Source: Roseobacter sp. SK209-2-6 (lineage in GTDB: Bacteria; Pseudomonadota; Alphaproteobacteria; Rhodobacterales; Rhodobacteraceae). From it: a DNA stretch of 64,000 nucleotides. Under the pieces are notes generated by a model. It was not told the origin of the DNA. It did not search any database and worked only from the letters and a program-made list of their open reading frames with translations. The position numbers and the translations under genes were made by a program. Below, piece after piece: positions 24,533 through 33,544 of this stretch; position 1 is the first letter of the stretch; every line of letters starts with the position of its first letter. The stretch lies in assembly GCF_000169455.1 (NCBI RefSeq), contig NZ_AAYC01000003.1:186001-250000 (forward strand), in the 5' to 3' direction.

Positions 24533-24700
24533 AGCGCCTGTCTGCAGTCCCCCGCGACCGGTTTGCCGGACGGAGTTACCTTTTGTCTCGATAGGATCAA
24601 TGACCGCTCTTGAAAAATGAGAGTCCGACCAACAGCGTTCTGCGCGTTGCAAAAGATCATAAGCATGGCCCGCGGTTCGGGCAGAGTTCATGTCCCTTCG

Positions 24701-25063
24701 TCAGTCCGGCAGATCGGCATCTTGCACCTGGCAGTTCTCAATGTTTCCTGCTTGCATTGCGTTTTCCAAAGTCGCCATATCGCCCTTTGTCCACCACACA
24801 TGCGAACCCGAGACATACTTTGCACCTGATGCGGAAACTACGTTCACAAAAATCCGAACCTCATCATCGATCGGGACAATAGCGAGCGCATTTGCGCCCG
24901 AATTGACATATTGAACGGAGAATGGCTCTCCCTGTTCGCAAACATATGTCTCCGAATTGAAACTGCCCGCTGCGTCGATCCTTATAGAGATAGACTGACC
25001 AACCTCTGCCGTTGCTGCTCCAGCACCAGAAAACATGGCAAGTGCCAGAATACTGATACGCAT
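24701..25063 (-). CDS. MliC-family C-type lysozyme inhibitor-like protein
   Basis: A signal peptide (MRISILALAMFSGAGAATA) leads a small secreted beta-barrel. YVCEQGEPFSVQYVNSGANA and the SASGAKYVSGSHVWWTKGDMATL ending match the MliC domain, including the SGxxY and WWTKG-like residues that line the lysozyme-binding face. Two cysteines could form a disulphide. AGGAGG precedes tandem ATG codons at 25066 and 25063; the second has better spacing. It would protect against host or predator lysozyme in the periplasm. Confidence 0.75.
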   Translation of the reverse strand: MRISILALAMFSGAGAATAEVGQSISIRIDAAGSFNSETYVCEQGEPFSVQYVNSGANALAIVPIDDEVRIFVNVVSASGAKYVSGSHVWWTKGDMATLENAMQAGNIENCQVQDADLPD

Positions 25064-25229
25064 CATATGACCTCCTAGATTGAAACGCCCTGGTACCGGC
25101 AATGATGTATTTTGTCAGCAGATGTCTTGTTCCTGCTATTATCCTCGACAACAGACATTCGCCGCATTGCGGAAGATCGTCAAGACGGGCTCGAAGCAGA
25201 CCTAGGCGAACTCGAATACGCTTATATCG

Positions 25230-26090
25230 CTACTCCGCCGCTAGGGGCAATTCTTCTCTACCCAGAAAGGTGATCTGCTGCGTGACTTCGGTAATCAGGG
25301 ACTGAAAGGCGGTAAAATCAGCACTTGGTCTGATGCGGCTTTCATCCATGTAAAGCGCCCGGTCGATCTCCACCTGCACCGCATGCTGGTTGCGCGAAGG
25401 ACGCCCGTAGGTTCGGGTGATATAGGCACCGGCAAAGGGCGCGTTGCGTACCACCCTCAGCCCGGCTTTAACAAAGGCCTCCTCGATGTGGTCAATGATC
25501 CGCGCCCCGGCCGATGACCCGAAACGATCCCCAAGCACCACCTCGGGCAGGCCTCCTTTTTGGGTCGGCAGGGTTGTCACCGCCTCGTGCGGCATGGAGT
25601 GGCAATCCACCAGAACCGCCTGGCCAAATCTTTGCCGGGCTTCTTGCAGCAATTTCGCCAAGGCCTGATGGTAGGGGTGCCAGACCTGATCAATTCGGTG
25701 GGCCGCCTCATCTCGTGGTAATTTACCCCGATAAATCGCCCGCCCATTGGCCACCACCCGCGGGATCACCCCCAGACCTGATGCAATGCGAGGGTTCTGA
25801 TTGCGCCGAGGGGCCCCATCGATCAGGGCGGGATCCAGTTCATCGGCGGCGCGATTGAGATCCAGATAGGCCCGGGGTTTCAGGGCCCGCAGCAGAGGCG
25901 CGCCGAATCGCGGTGCCTCCGCAAAAAGCTGATCCACAAAGGCATCCTCGGAACTGCGGATTTGATGCGCATCCAATATAGAGGACTTCAGAAAAGCAGA
26001 ATCATAGTCATCGCCGCTATGAGGAGATGCAAAAATCACCGCAGAGGTCCATTTTGCTGGCGAAATCACCTGAAATGCGGTCTCTGTCAT
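25230..26090 (-). CDS. N-formylglutamate amidohydrolase family protein
   Basis: The 286-residue product has family markers: IFASPHSGDDY (metal-binding His), LDLNRAADELDP, VLVDCHSMPHEA and NQHAVQVEIDRALYMDE. These zinc enzymes hydrolyse N-formylglutamate in histidine degradation, and relatives act on other N-acyl or carboxy-amide substrates. No hut genes are nearby, so the physiological substrate is open. It is divergent from tRNA-Val. Confidence 0.88.
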   Translation of the reverse strand: MTETAFQVISPAKWTSAVIFASPHSGDDYDSAFLKSSILDAHQIRSSEDAFVDQLFAEAPRFGAPLLRALKPRAYLDLNRAADELDPALIDGAPRRNQNPRIASGLGVIPRVVANGRAIYRGKLPRDEAAHRIDQVWHPYHQALAKLLQEARQRFGQAVLVDCHSMPHEAVTTLPTQKGGLPEVVLGDRFGSSAGARIIDHIEEAFVKAGLRVVRNAPFAGAYITRTYGRPSRNQHAVQVEIDRALYMDESRIRPSADFTAFQSLITEVTQQITFLGREELPLAAE

Positions 26091-26251
26091 ACCTGTTTTT
26101 GCCTCTGTGATCCTGAAAACAACATAGAGCGGAAATTTCTCGCGTCAAAAGCTCTTGCACCCCTTCGCGACTCTTATTATAGACCCCCTCACCGGCGCGG
26201 CATCCCGCGCCCCTTTAGCTTCTAAGGGGCAGGAAACGTAAAGGCTAAAGT

Positions 26252-26326
26252 GGGCGGTTAGCTCAGCGGTAGAGCACTTCGTTGACATCGAAGGGGTCAC
26301 AAGTTCGATCCTTGTACCGCCCACCA
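26252..26326 (+). tRNA. tRNA-Val (anticodon GAC)
   Basis: Acceptor stem GGGCGGT/ACCGCCC, D-arm TAGCTCAGCGGTAGAGCA, anticodon stem CTTCG/CGAAG with loop TTGACAT, T-arm CAAGTTCGATCCTTG, discriminator A and an encoded CCA. It stands just before rpmJ and shows no sign of an integrated element. Confidence 0.95.
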
Positions 26327-26407
26327 TCGAATTCACTGTTTTGGCCTAGGGGTCGAAACGCCCGCAAACCCAGGCGCTGGTTCGCGCCGCAGAACAGGAG
26401 AATGGCT

Positions 26408-26533
26408 ATGAAAGTCAAGAACTCGCTCCGCTCGCTCAAGAACCGGCACCGTGATTGCCGCATTGTGCGTCGCAAGGGCCGCGTCTACGTCATCAACAAG
26501 ACACAGCCGCGCTTTAAAGCACGCCAGGGCTGA
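26408..26533 (+). CDS. rpmJ: 50S ribosomal protein L36 (bL36)
   Basis: The 41-residue protein ([20 protein letters not shown]...) is the longer, single-Cys bL36 type found in alphaproteobacteria, which lacks the complete zinc-binding set of the C+ form. AGGAG ends 7 nt before ATG 26408; the ATG two codons earlier is too close to it. A strong terminator follows. Confidence 0.93.
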   Translation: MKVKNSLRSLKNRHRDCRIVRRKGRVYVINKTQPRFKARQG

Positions 26534-26557
26534 GACTAAGATCTCGCCACTCGAAGG

Positions 26558-26584
26558 AACCGCATCCTCGGATGCGGTTTTTTT
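26558..26584 (+). terminator. Terminator of rpmJ
   Basis: AACCGCATCC/GGATGCGGTT hairpin with a run of seven T, 25 bp after the rpmJ stop. Confidence 0.92.
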
Positions 26585-26726
26585 GTGCTTATTGCCCCGT
26601 TTCCCCTCATCATCCCTGTTTCATCTCTGTGAAACCCGACCTGCTGCAATCACCAAATGAATACTGCGGCAATCTTTCCGATGCTTTTTGTCAGTTTTTG
26701 CTTTCCTTTTCCGTCCATTTCTATAA

Positions 26727-26743
26727 TTGACTAATTCAGTCGG
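26727..26743. promoter_or_regulatory. Iron-responsive box upstream of fbpA
   Basis: TTGACTAATTCAGTCGG is a near-palindrome that matches 15 of 17 positions of the iron-Rhodo-box consensus I recall for Rhodobacteraceae (CTGACTRAWTYAGTCAG). It lies 47 bp before the fbpA start, where a repressor could block the promoter under iron-replete conditions. Confidence 0.55.
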
Positions 26744-26789
26744 AAACTCGCGCCCGTCCAGACTGGACATCAAGCAATACGGATTCGCA

Positions 26790-27806
26790 ATGTTGAAAAC
26801 CTCCACCATCCTCGCCAGCGCCCTCGTCGGTGCCCTCGCAACCAGTGCCGCAGCAGAAGGTGAGCTGAACCTCTACTCTTCGCGCCACTATGACACTGAC
26901 GAACGCCTCTACTCCGATTTTGAAGAAGCCACCGGCATCACCATCAACCGGATCGAAGGCAAGGCGGATGAGCTGATTGCCCGGATGCAGGCAGAGGGTG
27001 CAAATTCCCCAGCTGATGTATTGCTGACCGTAGACACCTCGCGCCTGGCGCGCGCCAAGAATGCAGGCATCCTGCAATCCATCGAGAGCGACACTCTGGA
27101 AGCTCGCGTCCCCGCCTATCTGCAGGACAGCGACAACCAGTGGTTTGGCCTCTCGCAGCGAGCGCGGATCATCTTCTATGACAAAAACGACCTGAAAAAC
27201 CCGCCACGCACTTATCTGGATCTGGCAGATCCGGCCTATGCTGGCAAAGTCTGCATCCGCTCCTCCTCCAACACCTATAACCAGACCTTGCTGGCCTCGA
27301 TCGTGACACACCACGGCGAAGAAAAAGCCGCCGAATGGGCTGATGGCGTTGTTGCCAATATGGCGCGCGCGCCTCAGGGGGGTGACACCGACCAGCTTCG
27401 TGGCCTTGTCTCTGGCGAATGTGAGATCGCTGTTGGCAACAGCTATTACTTCGCACGCTCCATTCGCAAACATGTCAAAGGTGTCTCTGACAGCCGCGAC
27501 ATGATCGGCTGGATCTTCCCCGCGCAGGATGCCGAGGGCGCGCATATGAACCTCTCCGGAGCAGGTGTTGCAGCGCATGCGCCAAACCGGGAGAACGCGA
27601 TCAAATTCCTGGAGTACCTCGCCTCTGACCAGGCACAGGAATACTTCTCTGCTGGCAATGACGAATACCCCGGCGTTCCTGGCGTGGGTCTTGCCCCCAG
27701 CATCGCGGCCCTGGGTCACTTCAAACCCGACGATGTAAGCCTGGCTGAAGTTGCCAAGAACATTCCCACCGCGCAGAAGATCTTTAACGAAGCGGGCTGG
27801 GAATAA
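26790..27806 (+). CDS. fbpA: Periplasmic ferric-iron-binding protein of an FbpABC/FutABC-type transporter
   Basis: A signal peptide (MLKTSTILASALVGALATSAAAEG) is followed by LNLYSSRHYDTDERLYSDFE and ADVLLTVDTSRLARAKNAG. The twin tyrosines in GNSYYFARSIRKH are the usual Fe(III) ligands, together with the N-terminal Tyr of SRHYDTD. Length (338 residues) is typical. The iron-type box upstream supports iron control. The cognate permease gene is 1.9 kb away and inverted, and the ATPase gene is not seen in the window. A hairpin terminator follows. Confidence 0.88.
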   Translation: MLKTSTILASALVGALATSAAAEGELNLYSSRHYDTDERLYSDFEEATGITINRIEGKADELIARMQAEGANSPADVLLTVDTSRLARAKNAGILQSIESDTLEARVPAYLQDSDNQWFGLSQRARIIFYDKNDLKNPPRTYLDLADPAYAGKVCIRSSSNTYNQTLLASIVTHHGEEKAAEWADGVVANMARAPQGGDTDQLRGLVSGECEIAVGNSYYFARSIRKHVKGVSDSRDMIGWIFPAQDAEGAHMNLSGAGVAAHAPNRENAIKFLEYLASDQAQEYFSAGNDEYPGVPGVGLAPSIAALGHFKPDDVSLAEVAKNIPTAQKIFNEAGWE

Positions 27807-27839
27807 GCAAACTCAGGCTTGTTAGCTGAAAATTCAGGC

Positions 27840-27871
27840 AAGGCGCGGCTCACGCTGCGCCTTTTCTTTTT
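27840..27871 (+). terminator. Terminator of fbpA
   Basis: AAGGCGC/GCGCCTT stem with T-rich tail TTTCTTTTT, 34 bp after the fbpA stop. Confidence 0.75.
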
Positions 27872-27903
27872 GGGCTACTGCCACCTGCTTCTCTGCGCCG
27901 AAT

Positions 27904-28482
27904 ATGACGATTACGGATACAGTAAACTCTTTTGCAGCAACCCACGGTGTTTTCATGTCCCAGGTCATCCGCCAGATCCAACCCGATGAATGGGGCAAGC
28001 ACAAGCAGGACCTAAGTGGTATCCTGCATAGCACGGTTCTGGGCGGCGCCAGCGTGGGATTCATACGGCCCTTTGCGCCCAAGGATGCGACCCAATTCTG
28101 GCAGGATAAGATCTTCCCAGCTGTCGCAGCTGGCCAAGCTATCCTCTTTGGGGCCTTTGTCGACCAGCAGCTGCGTGGCACTGTCCTCTTGGATCTGGAC
28201 CTCCCTCCGAACCAACCCCATCGTGCAAATGTCGCCAAGCTGCTGGTGCATCCCGCAGCGCGACGCCTCGGGCTAGGTCGGGCTCTCATGCAAGCGGCGG
28301 AGGCGGAGGCCCGGATCCGCAGCAAGACCTTGCTGCTGCTTGATACCCGAACCGGCGATCCCTCCCAGCAGCTTTATGAGAGCATGGGATATCAGGTGGC
28401 GGGGGTCGTTCCCGGCTTTTGCCGCCACCCAGAGGAAGAGATCTTTGAGAGCACCACCTATCTTTTCAAACCTCTTGGCTGA
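27904..28482 (+). CDS. GNAT family N-acetyltransferase
   Basis: The 192-residue frame shows GNAT motif A: ANVAKLLVHPAARRLGLGRALMQAAEAEAR with the R/Q-x2-G-x-G/A acyl-CoA loop (RRLGLGRA), and motif B LLLLDTRTGDPSQQLYESMGYQ. Acceptor unknown. A second candidate start at 27955 (MSQVIRQIQPDEW) would remove 17 residues that look non-homologous; neither has a strong ribosome-binding site. It heads a short rightward group with the GDCCVxC and CobW genes. Confidence 0.82.
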   Translation: MTITDTVNSFAATHGVFMSQVIRQIQPDEWGKHKQDLSGILHSTVLGGASVGFIRPFAPKDATQFWQDKIFPAVAAGQAILFGAFVDQQLRGTVLLDLDLPPNQPHRANVAKLLVHPAARRLGLGRALMQAAEAEARIRSKTLLLLDTRTGDPSQQLYESMGYQVAGVVPGFCRHPEEEIFESTTYLFKPLG

Positions 28483-28509
28483 GCGGGCTCAACACGGCAT
28501 GCTGAGCAT

Positions 28510-28719
28510 ATGCAAATCGAAACGCGCTCCCTCCTGAGCTGTCCCGAATATGGCCATTGCGAAGATTGCAAAATGCCGCAGGACGCCTGCCAGTGGTTCT
28601 ATGACTGCACTTCCTGCGGGACCCTGCCAAAGCCGCGCCCTGGGGATTGCTGCGTGTTCTGCTCTTACGGCACAACGCCTTGTCCACCGGTTCAGGCCGG
28701 GGACTGCTGCTGTGGCTAG
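28510..28719 (+). CDS. GDCCVxC-type Cys-rich mini-protein
   Basis: A 69-residue protein with 14 cysteines arranged as CPEYGHCEDC, ACQWFYDCTSC, GDCCVFC, PCPP and GDCCC. The GDCCVFCSYGTTPCPP block is the signature of the family named GDCCVxC-domain (seleno)proteins; here all positions are Cys and there is no in-frame TGA before the stop. The cysteines suggest zinc or other soft-metal binding. It lies 80 bp before a CobW-type GTPase, hinting at a client or partner in metal handling. The biochemical role of the family is unknown to me. Confidence 0.75.
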   Translation: MQIETRSLLSCPEYGHCEDCKMPQDACQWFYDCTSCGTLPKPRPGDCCVFCSYGTTPCPPVQAGDCCCG

Positions 28720-28799
28720 ACCTTGGCAATGTCTCTCCCTATAGCTCAGCCGGATGAGGGCCGCTGACCGACCTGGCGGGTGAAAGAAGGACCACCGAT

Positions 28800-29660
28800 A
28801 TGTTGAGACTGCCTGTAACCGTGCTCAGCGGCTATCTTGGAGCTGGCAAGACCACATTGATCAACCGCCTTCTGGCAGAGGATCACGGGTTGAACTTGAT
28901 GGTCATCGCCAATGATTTTGGCGCCGTGAACATCGATGACGCCCTGATCCAAAGCGAGGAAGGCGGCACCATTGCACTGACCAATGGCTGCGTCTGCTGC
29001 AGCATGGATCAGGACCTGCAGATGGCGCTGCGTAAACTTGTTATCCAGAAAGACCGCCCCGATCATGTGCTGATCGAAGCCAGTGGGGTCTCCGACCCGG
29101 CCTCAATCGCCGACACAATCCAGAGCGTTCCAGAACTCAGCTATGGCGGCATTGTCTCTATCGCCGATGGGCAGAACATTCAGGACTTGCTGGCGGATGA
29201 GGCCGTGGCCCCTTTGGTGCGCCAGCAGCTCAAGGCCGCAGATTTGGTACTGGTGAGCAAACTCGCTGATTTGGACAGCAATCTGCGCACAGAGCTGGAA
29301 GAGATCCCGGCAAGGGGGCTACGCCTGTTGGACCATGCACCGCTGGCAGAGCTGCTCTTTGATGTCATTCCCTTGCCTCAGGGTCGTCCCGTCGCGGCCC
29401 ATCCTGCCTTTGCGACTTGGCAGCATGAAAGCCGCGATCCGGTGGACAGGCGCGCCTTGGGGGATAAGCTTGCATCACGCCCCAAGGGGCTTTACCGGAT
29501 GAAGGGCTTTGTCCTGACCAGCGGCGGCGCCTATGCGTTGCATATCGTCGGCCAGAATGTCGAAGCCAAGCGATGCGAGGCCGAGGCCACCCAGCTGGTG
29601 GCCCTCGGCCCTGCCGATCAGATCAGCCGCGAAGAGATCGAAGCCTGGTGGCAGAGTTAG
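28800..29660 (+). CDS. COG0523/CobW-family GTP-dependent metallochaperone
   Basis: The G-domain has Walker A GYLGAGKTT (residues 11-19), the metal-binding CxCC motif GCVCCSM (Cys64, 66, 67), Walker B-like VLIEASGVSDP and a NKxD-equivalent SKLADLD. A compact CobW C-terminal domain follows (LYRMKGFVLTSGGAYALHIV). These proteins bind zinc, cobalt or other metals and deliver them to client enzymes. At 286 residues it is on the short side, and the His-rich loop of some zinc-specific members is missing. The upstream GDCCVxC protein is a possible partner. Confidence 0.88.
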   Translation: MLRLPVTVLSGYLGAGKTTLINRLLAEDHGLNLMVIANDFGAVNIDDALIQSEEGGTIALTNGCVCCSMDQDLQMALRKLVIQKDRPDHVLIEASGVSDPASIADTIQSVPELSYGGIVSIADGQNIQDLLADEAVAPLVRQQLKAADLVLVSKLADLDSNLRTELEEIPARGLRLLDHAPLAELLFDVIPLPQGRPVAAHPAFATWQHESRDPVDRRALGDKLASRPKGLYRMKGFVLTSGGAYALHIVGQNVEAKRCEAEATQLVALGPADQISREEIEAWWQS

Positions 29661-29679
29661 ACCCGGGCCGGACAGTCCG

Positions 29680-31356
29680 TTAGCGGCGCCCCACCTGGCG
29701 GCAGATCAGGATCACCGGCAAGAGACCCACGGCCAGGATCACCAGCGAGGGCACGGCCGCGCCCTCCAGCCGCTCATCCGATGCCAGCCGATAGGCCTGC
29801 ACCGCCAGGGTGTCATAGTTGAAGGGGCGCATGATCAGCGTGGCCGGCAGTTCTTTCATGACGTCAACAAAGACAATCAGCAACGCCGTCAGCAGGCTGG
29901 GGGTCAGCATCGGCAGATGCACCCGGCGCAGCATGCCCATGGGCCCCTGCCCCAGCGAACGCGCCGCCGCATCCATATTGGCATGCACCGTGGATTGACC
30001 ACTCTCATAAGCGCCAAGTGCCGCCGCCAGAAAGCGCACCATATAGGCCCCAACCAAGAGCCAGATAGACCCGGTGATCAACAGCCCGGTGCGGATCTCA
30101 AAATTGGCCCGCATCCAGGCGTCCAGAACGTTGTCAAAGGCGGCAAAGGGCACCATCAGCCCCACTGCAATCACCCCGCCAGGCACCGCATAGCCCAAGC
30201 GCGACATATAGGCCGCGGTGGAAGACACCCGGCCCGGCCGCAGACGCTGGTAAAAGCCAAGGCAAATCGCCGCGATCACCGTCAGTATCGCCGCAACCGT
30301 CGCCAGCAACAGCGAATTCTGCAAGAAACCGATATAGCGGCGGCTGAACAGGTCCTGCTCTGACTGCAGACCCATATTGAACAGAATAAAGACCGGCAGC
30401 GCAAAGCCCAGCACCACTGGAACGGCACAGAGCACCCAGGCCCCAAGCGCTCCAATTCCTTTTAGCTCGGCAGGCGGCATTGTCGTATGTCGCTTTCCCG
30501 CCTGGTGATAACGGGCCTTGCCACGGGTGGAGCGTTCCAGAACCGCGAGCATCAGGGCAAAGCTCAAGAGACACAGCGCCAGTTGAGCCGCACCGCTGCG
30601 GTCCGCCAGCGAGAACCAACTGGTATAGATCCCCGTCGCAAAGGTCTGAACACCGAAATATGACACGGTTCCAAAATCAGCGATCGTCTCCATCACCGCC
30701 AGCAGAACCCCTGAGGCAATCGCTGGACGCGCCATCGGCAAGCTGACGCTCCAGAAGGCAGAAAACGCACTTTTCCCAAGCGCGCGGGCGGCCAGAAAAG
30801 CCCCGCCTGTTTGTTGCAAAAAAGCGGCCCGCGCCAGAAGATAAACATAGGGGTAAAGAACCAGAACCAGCATCAGGGCAGCTCCCCCCAGCGACCGGAT
30901 CTCCGGGAACCAGTAATCCCGTGGGCCCCAGCCTGTCACATCTCTTAATGTGGTCTGCACAATACCTGGGTGGTCGAGGATAAAGGTATAGGCATAGGCC
31001 AGAACATAGGCCGGGAATGCCAGGGGCAAGACCAGCACCACTTCAAAAAACCGCACCCCCGGAAAGCGTGTCATCGTCACCAGCCAGGCGGCCCCGACCC
31101 CCAAGAGGAGCGTTCCAACAGACACCATCGCAACAAGGGCAACGGTTGTCAGCGCATAGCGTGCCAAAACCGTCTCTACCAAATGCTGTATGGTATCGGT
31201 CCCACCCGTGAGTGCTGCTAGCGCCACTGCCAACATTGGCAACACACAAGACAAAGCCACGAACCAGGCAAGAAAGGCAAAAGCACTGCCGCCAGCCTTA
31301 TGTCCCCGCTTACTTCCCTTTGGGGAATAGTCTTGGCTCTCGCTTATCGATGTCAT
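29680..31356 (-). CDS. fbpB: Ferric-iron ABC transporter permease (fused two-domain)
   Basis: The 558-residue integral membrane protein has two homologous halves with about 12 transmembrane segments. Each half carries an EAA-type loop (AARALGKSAFSAFWSVSLPMARPAIA and AARSLGQGPMGMLRRVHLPMLTPSL) for contact with the ATPase. PFNYDTLAVQAYRLASDERLEGAAVPSL is characteristic of FbpB/SfuB. The start at 31356 (MTSISESQDY) is preferred over a GTG at 31380. It is transcribed away from a 2OG dioxygenase across a gap containing a degenerate iron-type box, but fbpA and an ATPase gene are not in the same operon. Confidence 0.88.
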   Translation of the reverse strand: MTSISESQDYSPKGSKRGHKAGGSAFAFLAWFVALSCVLPMLAVALAALTGGTDTIQHLVETVLARYALTTVALVAMVSVGTLLLGVGAAWLVTMTRFPGVRFFEVVLVLPLAFPAYVLAYAYTFILDHPGIVQTTLRDVTGWGPRDYWFPEIRSLGGAALMLVLVLYPYVYLLARAAFLQQTGGAFLAARALGKSAFSAFWSVSLPMARPAIASGVLLAVMETIADFGTVSYFGVQTFATGIYTSWFSLADRSGAAQLALCLLSFALMLAVLERSTRGKARYHQAGKRHTTMPPAELKGIGALGAWVLCAVPVVLGFALPVFILFNMGLQSEQDLFSRRYIGFLQNSLLLATVAAILTVIAAICLGFYQRLRPGRVSSTAAYMSRLGYAVPGGVIAVGLMVPFAAFDNVLDAWMRANFEIRTGLLITGSIWLLVGAYMVRFLAAALGAYESGQSTVHANMDAAARSLGQGPMGMLRRVHLPMLTPSLLTALLIVFVDVMKELPATLIMRPFNYDTLAVQAYRLASDERLEGAAVPSLVILAVGLLPVILICRQVGRR

Positions 31357-31386
31357 TGGCAGGGCTCTTGGCTGTTTCACCCTATT

Positions 31387-31403
31387 TCGATCATTTCAGT
31401 CGG
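31387..31403. promoter_or_regulatory. Possible degenerate iron box between fbpB and the dioxygenase
   Basis: TCGATCATTTCAGTCGG shares TTCAGTCGGAAA with the box upstream of fbpA, but only its right half fits the palindromic consensus. It lies 31 bp from the fbpB start. Shared wording in two iron-gene promoters is the only support. Confidence 0.3.
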
Positions 31404-31611
31404 AAATTCCAGCGAAATCCCGCGGGGAACTTTCTGCCAAGTTTTCGGTGGCCTGATCCTTGATTGCCCCCCACAACTCTGGCATTTAACAAAAATGGTA
31501 GTTCAATACACAAACAAAACTGCGGTTCACGCCGCAGGTCTACGTGGGTGGAACCGTTGATCGCTTGGGCATCAGCGTCTTTTTTCCCGTCCATTTTGCA
31601 AGAGCTTGAAC

Positions 31612-32202
31612 ATGACTATTCCCGAAAACCTCGGACACCTTGTGTCCGAGATACCTAATTTCCTTTCCACTGATCTTTGTGCTGAACAGATCAAACAAGC
31701 AGAGGCGCTTGGCTTTGCTTCTGCTCCGATCACCAGCGAAACAGGAACCCAAGTTGTTTCGGAAATCCGAAACAACACACGGGTGATCCGCGATCTTCCA
31801 ACACTTTCTGCCCAGCTGTGGCAGGATGCACGAAATCTGGTGCCCAGAAATTTCAAAGGGCGAGACGCAGCGGGACTGAACGATAGATTCCGCCTTTACC
31901 GATACCAGCCAGGGCAGTTCTTTGATTGGCACCAGGACGGCTCATACCGGGCCGCAGACGGTCAAGAGAGTCAGTTCACGTTGTTGATTTACCTCAACCA
32001 GGGATTTGAGGGCGGCGGAACTCGCTTTGCCGATGTCTTTTCTAGCCATGTGTTCTCGGATTTCACGATTGCGCCAGAACCCGGCAAAGCACTCTTGTTC
32101 CATCACCCGATATCTCATCGTGGTGACCCCGTTTTGTCGGGTACAAAATATGTTCTAAGAACAGATGTGATGTATCATCCAGCCACCAGCGGTTGCCGCT
32201 AA
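31612..32202 (+). CDS. 2-oxoglutarate/Fe(II)-dependent dioxygenase (prolyl-4-hydroxylase-like)
   Basis: The 196-residue protein has the double-stranded beta-helix signature: WHQD gives His107 and Asp109 of the iron triad, SHRGDPVLSGTKYVLRTDVMY gives the distal His169 and the Arg/Lys that binds 2-oxoglutarate. The fold is closest to P4H-type 2OG-FeII_Oxy proteins. Substrate unknown. Facing fbpB across a shared promoter region, it could be linked to iron status. ATG 31612 is preferred over an upstream TTG. Confidence 0.85.
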   Translation: MTIPENLGHLVSEIPNFLSTDLCAEQIKQAEALGFASAPITSETGTQVVSEIRNNTRVIRDLPTLSAQLWQDARNLVPRNFKGRDAAGLNDRFRLYRYQPGQFFDWHQDGSYRAADGQESQFTLLIYLNQGFEGGGTRFADVFSSHVFSDFTIAPEPGKALLFHHPISHRGDPVLSGTKYVLRTDVMYHPATSGCR

Positions 32203-32310
32203 AAAAGGAACCCCCAGGCGCCAGAGGCATCCTGAGGGCGAGACGACACCAAAAAGGTGCAGGGGATTCACTTCTCTGGCTCGGTCCAGTCACAGAGCCA
32301 GAGTTTCTTA

Positions 32311-33528
32311 TCAATCGTAGCTACGCTGGTCCTCGATCACCAAGCCATCCTTGGGCAAGGCGCCGGGGGTCACCACCTCGATCCGCGCCTTGAGTTTGAG
32401 CACTTCAATCACGGATTTCCCAAAGGTGACCTCATCACCGGCCTGAGCTTCGATTTGCACCGTCATGGTGTCCATTTCGCCATCGCGGGCTGCGATGACG
32501 CGGGCCTTGACGATCTCGTCATGCTTTTCGACCAGGGCGGCAACCTGCTCGGGGCGGACAAACATGCCTTTGATCTTGGTGGTCTGATCAGCCCGACCCA
32601 TCCAGCCCTTGATCCGCATATTGGTGCGACCGCAAGGCGACAGCCCTGGCATTACGGCTGAAAGGTCACCGGTTGCAAAGCGGATCAGCGGATAATCGGG
32701 GTTGAGGGTTGTCACCACAACTTCTCCAACTTCACCGGGTGCCACCGGAACGCCTGTACCAGGAGTGACGATTTCCACGATGACCTTCTCATCGACAATC
32801 ATCCCTTCCATCGCCGCGCTCTCATAGGCGATATTGCCCAGATCAGCCGTCGCATAGCTCTGCAGGCAGGTGATACCGCGATCCGCATATTCCTGGCGCA
32901 AGGAGGGGAACAGGGCCCCGCCGCCGACAGCGGCCTTGGTAAAGCCGAGCTTCACACCCATGGCTTCCGCCTTGTCCAGGATCACCTTGAGGTAATCGGG
33001 GGTGCCGGCATAGGCGGTGGCACCAACATCCCTGGCTGCTGTGACCTGCAGCTCGGTTTGGCCGGTCCCAGCAGGCAGAACCGCGGCACCAACGGCGCGG
33101 GCGCCGCTCTCGAAGATCATGCCGGCAGGTGTCAGATGATAGCCAAAGCAATTCTGTACCACATCACCCTGGCCGATCCCTACTGCATGCAGGAAACGCC
33201 CCATGCGCCACCAATCATGATCCGCGCCACCCGGCTCATAGATTGGGCCAGGAGACTGAAAGATGTGGGCAAAGCCGCTGGCAGGCTTGACCGTAAAGCC
33301 GCCAAAGGGTGCATTGGCCCCCTGGGCCTTGCTCAGGTCTGACTTCCGCAGGACGGGCAGGTTTCGCAGATCGGCCACCGAAGTGATCGCAGCTGCGTCA
33401 ATCCCCGCCAGGGTCTCTGCGTAGCCCGGTGCCGATTGTGCACGCACAATTTGGGCAGGCAAAGCCTCTACCAATCCAGCGGCGCGTTCATCTTCGGAAC
33501 GAGTTTCGAGTGTATCAAAAAAGGTCAT
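32311..33528 (-). CDS. Phenylacetate-CoA-ligase-like (PaaK family) AMP-forming enzyme
   Basis: The 405-residue product has the PaaK layout: LPVLRKSDLSKAQGANAPFGGF, the QSPGPIYEPGG region in place of the Ser/Thr-Gly loop, GALFPSLRQEYADRGITCLQSYATADLG and the C-terminal GMFVRPEQVAALVEKHDEIVKAR. These enzymes activate aromatic or related acids to CoA thioesters with ATP. ATG 33528 has GGTGAG 7 nt upstream; a GTG at 33540 is possible. As last gene of the liv-type operon it probably activates the imported acid. Confidence 0.82.
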   Translation of the reverse strand: MTFFDTLETRSEDERAAGLVEALPAQIVRAQSAPGYAETLAGIDAAAITSVADLRNLPVLRKSDLSKAQGANAPFGGFTVKPASGFAHIFQSPGPIYEPGGADHDWWRMGRFLHAVGIGQGDVVQNCFGYHLTPAGMIFESGARAVGAAVLPAGTGQTELQVTAARDVGATAYAGTPDYLKVILDKAEAMGVKLGFTKAAVGGGALFPSLRQEYADRGITCLQSYATADLGNIAYESAAMEGMIVDEKVIVEIVTPGTGVPVAPGEVGEVVVTTLNPDYPLIRFATGDLSAVMPGLSPCGRTNMRIKGWMGRADQTTKIKGMFVRPEQVAALVEKHDEIVKARVIAARDGEMDTMTVQIEAQAGDEVTFGKSVIEVLKLKARIEVVTPGALPKDGLVIEDQRSYD

Positions 33529-33544
33529 ATGCTCGCTCACCCCC

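Noticed and set aside
28510-28719. Selenoprotein reading of the GDCCVxC gene
   Set aside because: All expected positions are Cys codons and no in-frame TGA precedes the normal stop.
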